Part shown: in pieces, positions 59,304 to 64,000 of the stretch | How positions within the stretch are numbered: position 1 is the stretch's first letter | Layout of the letters: every line of letters begins with the position of its first letter | NCBI GenBank assembly: GCA_023392125.1 | Contig: JAEVZS010000002.1 | Coordinates: forward strand, 458,289-522,288 | DNA: 64,000 nt | Source: Bacteroidota bacterium | Lineage (GTDB): Bacteria > Bacteroidota > Bacteroidia > Cytophagales > Cytophagaceae | Direction: 5' to 3' | Translations under genes and position numbers: made by a program | Notes under the pieces: model-generated | What the model was told of the DNA's origin: nothing | What the model saw: the letters and a program-made list of their open reading frames with translations, nothing else | Database searches by the model: none

Positions 59304-60860
59304 ATGAGTCAGCAGGGTAATCCGTATAATTTCAGTTGCTCGGATAACGATATTCAACATTGTATTAATGTATTGCAATCTCTGGTAGAGCAGAGTGAGC
59401 GGCTTGCATGTCTGTCCGAGGAACAGCGTGTGGCCTTGCTCAAAGTAGCCGGACAGCTGTCAAGACCGGACAGGGATGAGTTCAGAAAAAGGAAAAAAGA
59501 CCGCCAGAAGCAGCAACAGTTTTTAAAAGTACAACAGGACCGCGACGCAAGAGCAACAACGGGTATACGTGCTGCCAGAACTACAGATGTATTTATGGCG
59601 CCCCTGCAAATAGATGCTACAGCCGATAGCCATGCCCGGCAGGAGGCAGAGCTGAGTTCCCCCAGAAACTGTTATGTATGCAAGGAAGAGTATACACGTC
59701 TACATTTCTTTTATGACTCCATGTGCAGGAAATGCGGAGATTTTAACTACCAGAAACGTTTTCAGACCGCGTCGCTGGAAGGTCAGGTAGCTCTTATTAC
59801 AGGGTCGCGACTCAAAATCGGTTATCATTCCACGTTAATGATGCTTCGTGCAGGAGCAACAGTTATTGCAACCACCAGATTTCCTGTTGATTCAGCCATG
59901 CGGTTTTCTGCTGAAAAGGATTTCAGTGACTGGGGACACCGTCTTCATATTTATGGCCTGGATCTGAGGCATACACCCAGTGTGGAGCTGTTTGCCACCT
60001 ATGTCGAGCAGCATTATGAACGCCTGGATATTCTGATAAACAATGCCGCTCAGACAGTACGCCGCCCGCCCGGTTTTTATGCCCATATGATGGATAATGA
60101 AAAGCTGCCTTATCAGGAGCTTCCTGCTGAAGCCCGGAAAATTTTGCAGAATCATGAGGTATTGAAAAAGCAGCTGACTGTGCTTTCAACTCCGGCCCAG
60201 TCTTCAGAGTCGGCCCTGCCGGTTTCCTGGCACGGACAGGGACCTGGTATCGGACTGCGGGCTTCTGCCCAGCTTTCACAAATTCCCTACAGCTATGACA
60301 ATTCGGTGATAAGTGAAGAAGTCTTTCCGACAGGAAAGCTGGACGCTGATCTCCAGCAGGTAGATTTGCGAAAAACCAATAGCTGGCGTCTGAGGATTGG
60401 GGAAATACCAACTCCGGAGATGCTTGAGGTTCAGCTGGTGAATGCGGTTGCGCCCTTTGTTCTTTGCAATCGTCTTGTATCCTTAATGAGAAAGGACTAT
60501 ACAGGTCAGAAGCATATTGTGAATGTGTCAGCGATGGAGGGTAAATTTTACAGATTTAAAAAAGAAGATCGTCACCCGCACACTAATATGGCAAAGGCAG
60601 CGCTGAATATGCTGACGCATACATCAGCTTCAGATCTGGCAAAAAGCGGGATTTATATGAATGCGGTGGATACCGGCTGGGTTACAGATGAAGATCCGGC
60701 AGAACTTGCCGTACATAAGCAAAAAGTGCATGATTTTCAGCCGCCGCTGGATATTGTGGATGGCGCTGCAAGGGTTTGTGATCCGTTTTTTGACGGTATT
60801 CTGACAGGGACTCACTGGTGCGGAAAGTTTTTAAAAGATTATAAGCCGATAGACTGGTAA
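59304..60860 (+). CDS. Zinc-ribbon-containing short-chain dehydrogenase-like protein, catalytic Tyr replaced
   Basis: The 518-residue protein has an N-terminal helical region (about 1-115) with a Lys/Gln-rich coil, then a four-Cys ribbon CYVCKEEY...CRKCGD near 123-145. The SDR Rossmann fold spans about 158-500: VALITGSRLKIGYHS (nucleotide loop), DILINNAAQT (NNAG-like), VNVSAMEGKF (catalytic Ser region). At the YxxxK position it reads T-N-M-A-K, keeping Lys but with Thr instead of Tyr. The central insertion (about 265-360) and the C-terminal LTGTHWCGKFLKDYKP tail are unusual. It may be a non-catalytic or altered SDR. A similar SDR family with a zinc finger exists in eukaryotes and bacteria; function here is unknown. 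Confidence 0.78.
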   Translation: MSQQGNPYNFSCSDNDIQHCINVLQSLVEQSERLACLSEEQRVALLKVAGQLSRPDRDEFRKRKKDRQKQQQFLKVQQDRDARATTGIRAARTTDVFMAPLQIDATADSHARQEAELSSPRNCYVCKEEYTRLHFFYDSMCRKCGDFNYQKRFQTASLEGQVALITGSRLKIGYHSTLMMLRAGATVIATTRFPVDSAMRFSAEKDFSDWGHRLHIYGLDLRHTPSVELFATYVEQHYERLDILINNAAQTVRRPPGFYAHMMDNEKLPYQELPAEARKILQNHEVLKKQLTVLSTPAQSSESALPVSWHGQGPGIGLRASAQLSQIPYSYDNSVISEEVFPTGKLDADLQQVDLRKTNSWRLRIGEIPTPEMLEVQLVNAVAPFVLCNRLVSLMRKDYTGQKHIVNVSAMEGKFYRFKKEDRHPHTNMAKAALNMLTHTSASDLAKSGIYMNAVDTGWVTDEDPAELAVHKQKVHDFQPPLDIVDGAARVCDPFFDGILTGTHWCGKFLKDYKPIDW

Positions 60861-60878
60861 TGAAAAGGTATAATCATA

Positions 60879-60905
60879 AAAAAGCCCCGGTTTCCCGGGG
60901 CTTTT
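60879..60905 (+). terminator. Terminator after the SDR-like gene
   Basis: AAAAGCCCCGG pairs with CCGGGGCTTTT around a 3-4 nt loop, ending in a T-run; it may also serve the convergent small Cys-rich gene. Confidence 0.9.
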
Positions 60906-60918
60906 CTGTTGGTGCTTA

Positions 60919-61149
60919 TTAGTTGCAGCAGGCTGCTTCTTTTTCACAGCATGCTTTGACTTCAACACAGCAGTCTGATTTTTCAGAACGCTGGACTTCC
61001 ATACCTTCGCAGCATGCAGCTCCGGCCACACAACATGCTTCCTGCTTCTGGCAGCATTCAGGCAGATTATTGTTATCAGTCTTGGCAGAAGTCAGACCAG
61101 CAAAACCGAATACGATAGCACTTACAGCAATTATTAATGAAGTTTTCAT
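60919..61149 (-). CDS. Small secreted Cys-Cys-rich protein (76 aa)
   Basis: Signal peptide MKTSLIIAVSAIVFGFAGLTS (cleavage after TSA near 22). The mature ~54 residues hold six Cys-Cys pairs (ECCQ, ACCV, ACCE, DCCV, ACCE, ACCN) among Glu, Lys and Ala. This density is metallothionein-like or that of a disulfide-rich knot; no family is recognised. A second CC-bearing gene lies upstream on the same strand. Metal or oxidant handling in the periplasm is plausible but unproven. Confidence 0.8.
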   Translation of the reverse strand: MKTSLIIAVSAIVFGFAGLTSAKTDNNNLPECCQKQEACCVAGAACCEGMEVQRSEKSDCCVEVKACCEKEAACCN

Positions 61150-61220
61150 ACGAATATATTTTTTAAAGTTTTTAGATTTAGTTTGTTTTTTGAATTACCA
61201 AAAGGAATGACGTGTATGCT

Positions 61221-61240
61221 CTGATCAGTATACCGATCAG
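61221..61240. promoter_or_regulatory. Palindromic site upstream of the CC-rich gene
   Basis: CTGATC-A-GTATAC-C-GATCAG is a 20-bp palindrome apart from one symmetric A/C pair. It lies in the 112-bp gap between the two Cys-rich genes, 72 bp before the 60919 gene's start, and may be an operator. Confidence 0.5.
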
Positions 61241-61261
61241 CTCATAAGTCTAAACTAAATC

Positions 61262-61627
61262 CTATATTCTGAAAACTTCGTTGAGAAGGGATAAGTCCCT
61301 TGTAATGAATGGTGTTTTGTAATTAAACCAGCGATGCTCAAAAGAAAACATTGTTGGTTTAAATGAGAAAATAAACGTTTCTTCAAAGAAAAGCGGCGGC
61401 ATATAGCCACTATGGGGATCCGGCAGCAGGAATTTTTCTGTGCTTAGGGCAAATGTACCTGCCGGGGCTATACAACAGGAAGCATCATCGCTTTTATCCT
61501 GTGGTATCGAACAGCAGTTGCTGACAGCTTTTCGCTGCATTTCACAGTGTGAAGCACAAATTGTGCTTCCTGACAATACTGTCAGAACTGAGAAGATAAG
61601 GGCGATATTTATAAGTCTTGTCAACAT
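61262..61627 (-). CDS. Secreted Cys-rich protein (121 aa), possible HYC_CC_PP-like
   Basis: Signal peptide MLTRLINIALIFSVLTVLSGS, then C-x3-C (CASHC), NCC, SCC and a PP (YMPPLFFEE) with two long aromatic segments (TFIFSFKPTMFSFEHRWF). The order H-C, C-C, C-C, P-P recalls the HYC_CC_PP small periplasmic family of Bacteroidota, though I am not certain. The gene lies 112 bp upstream of the six-CC-pair gene on the same strand and may be co-transcribed. A -7-like TATATTTG lies at 61676-61669 on the minus strand. Function unknown. Confidence 0.7.
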   Translation of the reverse strand: MLTRLINIALIFSVLTVLSGSTICASHCEMQRKAVSNCCSIPQDKSDDASCCIAPAGTFALSTEKFLLPDPHSGYMPPLFFEETFIFSFKPTMFSFEHRWFNYKTPFITRDLSLLNEVFRI

Positions 61628-61767
61628 TTTGTATTCAGACCGTCCTGTACATCAGAACCGCTTCCATACAAATATACTCAATTTATACAGAAAAAGATTT
61701 ATAGAATTTTTAAAATGGTTTACATAATTTAAAGTAATGATGATAAACCACTGATTATGTTTGTCTG

Positions 61768-62883
61768 TCAGGTGGCAATTCGTTTAATGGCAATATTAAG
61801 GGACTTTTCGATTTCTCTGATCTTTGATATTTCCTGAGGAGTTACAAACGCTACAGACAAGCCTTTATTGCCGGCACGGCCTGTCCGTCCGCTCCGATGG
61901 GTATAGTACTCCAGCTGATCCGGCAGCTGGTAGTGGATTACGAAAGCAAGATCTGGCATGTCAATTCCCCTCGCTGAGAGATCGGTGGCTACCAGAAGAT
62001 GTATTTTATTGTTCCTGAATGCCCGCATTACCTTATCTCTTTCGATTTGTTTCAGGTCTCCGTGAATTACATCAATGAGAAGTCTCTTCTCTTTGAGTTC
62101 CTGGGCAAGTGTTTGCGAAGCGGCTTTTGTCCGGCAAAAAATGATACCTCTTTCTTTGGCGTGTACCTTCAGAAAATGCTGCAAAAATGCCGGTTTTTCA
62201 AACTCCTCTCCTACCACGTACTGGTGAAGGATCGAGCTGTTTACTTTTTCGGCGCGATTTATTTCTATACGCATGGCATCGGCTGACATATATTTGCCGA
62301 TGATTTGCCGGATGCCTTCAGGCATGGTTGCGGAAAACAGCCAGGTATGCCGTTTGCCGGAAGTCTTTTTCAATATTTCATCCAGCTCCTTTTTAAATCC
62401 CATACTAAGCATCTCATCGGCCTCGTCAAGAACTACTGTTCTGACCTGTTCGATGCTCAGTGCTTTCTTTTCGAGAAGCTCTACCAGACGGCCCGGAGTT
62501 GCCACCACAATTTGCGTTGGCCTGCGAAGCCGGTTTATTTGCAGATCAATCTTTTCTCCTCCGTAAACAGCTGTAGCAAAAATTCTGTCTGAATATTTTG
62601 TATACCGAAAGAGTTGTTTCGCAATTTGCTGACATAACTCTCTTGTAGGAGCCAGAACTAAAGCCTGGGGCTGATCGTTTGCCGGATCGACCTTGTGAAG
62701 TAAAGGCAGACCGAAGGTAGCGGTTTTGCCGGTTCCGGTCTGAGCTTTACCTATAAAGTCGGTTCCTTTTATCAGGAGAAAGGGAATGGCTCTTTCCTGA
62801 ATCGGACTGGGATTTACAATCTCCATTTCCTTCAGAGCTCTTATAAATACATCCGCAATTCCTAATTCCTTAAATGTAGTCAA
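61768..62883 (-). CDS. DEAD-box RNA helicase
   Basis: The 371-residue protein starts at TTG 62883 with the Q-motif region FKELGIADVFIRALKEMEI...PSPIQERAIP. Helicase motifs follow: GKAQTGTGKTATF (I), APTRELCQQ (Ia), ATPGRL, VLDEADEML (II), LFSATM (III), IIFCRT (IV), TDLSARGID (V) and HRSGRTGRAG (VI). It lacks a long basic C-terminal tail, so it is a minimal core, probably RhlE/DeaD-like, for RNA remodelling. A -7-like TACCTTTG lies at 62920-62913 on the minus strand. It is a single gene. Confidence 0.95.
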   Translation of the reverse strand: MTTFKELGIADVFIRALKEMEIVNPSPIQERAIPFLLIKGTDFIGKAQTGTGKTATFGLPLLHKVDPANDQPQALVLAPTRELCQQIAKQLFRYTKYSDRIFATAVYGGEKIDLQINRLRRPTQIVVATPGRLVELLEKKALSIEQVRTVVLDEADEMLSMGFKKELDEILKKTSGKRHTWLFSATMPEGIRQIIGKYMSADAMRIEINRAEKVNSSILHQYVVGEEFEKPAFLQHFLKVHAKERGIIFCRTKAASQTLAQELKEKRLLIDVIHGDLKQIERDKVMRAFRNNKIHLLVATDLSARGIDMPDLAFVIHYQLPDQLEYYTHRSGRTGRAGNKGLSVAFVTPQEISKIREIEKSLNIAIKRIAT

Positions 62884-62965
62884 TTTTATACCTAATTGGT
62901 TATTTGAGACCGCAAAGGTAATGCGAATGTTTTAAACCACCTATTTCACCCGACGATTTAACTTT

Positions 62966-63322
62966 TTACAGAATCACCCAGTCCACGATCGCTCCGACGA
63001 TAGCAAGCAGAATTGCCAGCCATAAAGAAGCCATGAAGCCGTCGGTTTTAAAACCGGTCGTGAGCTGATCAACCAGTTCTATAACAATGGCATAGGATAT
63101 AATCCTGGTTATAAAGCCAAGACCAAGGAAGTAAAACATTCCAAGAGTTGCAACATTGAGAATCAAAGTAAAAATCCAGCCTATCAGGAAGCTCAGGATA
63201 CCAATCAGAATGGCTACAAAAACAGCAGTGCTGAAACTTTTGACATGCACCCTGGGCATAAAGCGTGATGCGCCCAGAAGTACCAGCGAATCAATGAAGA
63301 GATGTATTAACCAGCTAAACAT
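62966..63322 (-). CDS. Phage holin family / YvlD-like small membrane protein
   Basis: The 118-residue protein has about four membrane segments: FSWLIHLFIDSLVLLGASRF, AVFVAILIGILSFLIGW, LGMFYFLGLGFITRIISYAIVI and ASLWLAILLAIVGAIVDWVIL. This matches the phage-holin-family (DUF/PF04020, YvlD-like) small membrane proteins found widely in Bacteroidota chromosomes. They are not phage genes in most cases and their function is unknown. No phage genes are present nearby. It is a single gene, 82 bp upstream of the helicase. Confidence 0.88.
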   Translation of the reverse strand: MFSWLIHLFIDSLVLLGASRFMPRVHVKSFSTAVFVAILIGILSFLIGWIFTLILNVATLGMFYFLGLGFITRIISYAIVIELVDQLTTGFKTDGFMASLWLAILLAIVGAIVDWVIL

Positions 63323-63890
63323 ATATGAAATTGTTTAATTCAAAAGGCTAACCTATGGAGTCATATTTATGTTTGTAGAAGCGTATTTTAAACTCACCAA
63401 AGCTGCAATTCTTTCAGATGCTGTTCTTAAATAATTATGGTGATTTTACAACGATTTTTTAGAAAAAAGTAAAACTTTCCCAAAAAGTACAAAATATGCA
63501 TCGAATATTTAAACATTTTTTTTAAAAAAACGTTTTAGCCATTTATATGTAAACAATTGAAGAACAGTTGAAAATAGTTGTATGTTTGTCAATATTCAGG
63601 ATAATGAGTATCCATCCCGGAGTTCCTGATAAAGTTCAAGGGATGTTTATAGTTGTTCAAAGATTATTTTATGGTGTTCGACCAACAAAGAGGCCTTTTA
63701 ATACATAAAAATGAGATTATTGAATTTCTTTTCGCCAATTTTACAAAATGTTCTTTATATTTTTAAATGATCAAATAACTGTTTGAGTATATGCTATTGG
63801 TATGAATATGACCCGAGTTTGAATATAATTATTCTAGCGAATAAGTGAGATACAAAACCCTTACGAATACTATCTTTAAATATACCTTCA
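63323..63890. other. Long AT-rich intergenic region upstream of the final gene
   Basis: This 568-bp gap holds the promoter described at 63557-63588 and a predicted leader of about 295 nt. I see no gene larger than about 20 codons and no RNA gene or riboswitch I can name; A/T runs near 63455-63530 are prominent. Confidence 0.6.
63557..63588 (+). promoter_or_regulatory. Sigma-A type promoter upstream of the final gene
   Basis: TTG at 63557-63559, a 21-bp spacer and TATGTTTG at 63581-63588. It would start transcription about 295 nt before the ATG at 63891, leaving a long leader. Confidence 0.55.
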
Positions 63891-64000
63891 ATGAGATTCA
63901 GTTTTATCTATTCGATTTTAATACCCTTATTGCTGACTATCGGGCGGGCGTATGGACAGTGTCCGACTGGCTGTGATATTACCCTTTCTTCCGGGGGGGG
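63891..64000 (+). CDS. Secreted protein, N-terminal end only (partial)
   Basis: ATG at 63891 opens a frame that runs off the window: MRFSFIYSILIPLLLTIGRA, then YGQCPTGCDITLSSGG. The first ~23 residues are a signal peptide (cleavage likely near AYG/Q). The mature start CPTGCDITLS resembles the beginnings of many large T9SS-secreted adhesin-like proteins of Bacteroidota (CPxGCxIxLxSG). Only 36 codons are present, so its full identity cannot be judged. The final eight bases are G. Confidence 0.65.
   Translation, partial: MRFSFIYSILIPLLLTIGRAYGQCPTGCDITLSSGG

Noticed and set aside
62966..63322. Prophage remnant suggested by the holin-family name
   Set aside because: This family is chromosomal in Bacteroidota, and no capsid, integrase or lysis genes are nearby.
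1..64000. tRNA, rRNA, CRISPR array, insertion sequence or replication origin
   Set aside because: Reading both strands I found no cloverleaf with T-loop consensus, no regularly spaced repeats, no transposase motifs and no DnaA-box cluster.

Overview
The window comes from a Bacteroidota chromosome, most likely a Cytophagales- or Chitinophagales-type environmental polysaccharide degrader; the genus cannot be read from the sequence. The evidence is a type III glutamine synthetase, many secreted proteins ending in type IX secretion (T9SS) sorting domains of both the short type A and the gliding-associated CHU_C/type B kind, two PorP/SprF-like proteins, Bacteroidota-style promoters (TTG, 20-21 bp, TAnnTTTG), almost no Shine-Dalgarno sequences and several TTG/GTG starts. 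I saw no tRNA, rRNA, CRISPR array, transposase or phage.

Layout. 0-8.7 kb: the end of groEL, a TerB-like protein, a SRAP protein, a convergent small ORF, an HI0933-type flavoprotein, glnN, an LTA-synthase-like membrane sulfatase and mtaB. 8.7-20.8 kb: two tandem paralogous secreted proteins, a secreted protein of the family often mislabelled asparagine synthetase B, miaE, a porin and lpxK; then nif3-like, zinc-ribbon, TPR and pabB genes on the plus strand and one hypothetical. 21-28 kb: GH3 beta-glucosidase lipoprotein, sterol-desaturase-like membrane enzyme and a rhamnogalacturonan lyase (PL11) with two CBM35-like modules. 28-33.3 kb: a giant SprB-repeat/PKD/CHU_C adhesin translationally coupled to a PorP/SprF partner, preceded by a 14-codon ORF with an unusually strong Shine-Dalgarno sequence. 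33.2-37.5 kb: a segment bounded by 77-bp direct repeats, carrying a secreted beta-propeller and a membrane AraC regulator. 37.5-42.5 kb: a six-gene minus-strand run holding two copies of a small Cys membrane protein / MbnP / di-heme MbnH-like module. 42.6-50 kb: an M3 peptidase, a hybrid histidine kinase with a membrane-anchored receiver protein, a lytic transglycosylase and two small lipoprotein genes including YceI. 50-55 kb: hrpB and a GH30 enzyme. 54.9-59.2 kb: an LRR protein, an anti-sigma-like membrane protein with a CHU_C tail and an ECF sigma factor, divergent from a second PorP/SprF. 59.3-64 kb: a zinc-ribbon SDR, two Cys-Cys-rich small secreted proteins, a DEAD-box helicase, a holin-like membrane protein and the start of a large secreted protein.

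The T9SS theme links much of the window: PL11, GH30, the propeller, the LRR protein and the adhesin all look like T9SS cargo, and the two PorP/SprF proteins are probable surface partners of the type B cargo.

Two loci look most novel. One is the doubled MbnP/MbnH-like copper module, whose gene order differs between copies. The other is the ECF sigma / CHU_C-tailed membrane protein / LRR / PorP locus, which reads like surface signalling built on T9SS parts. No function here was tested; all calls rest on motifs, composition and gene context.
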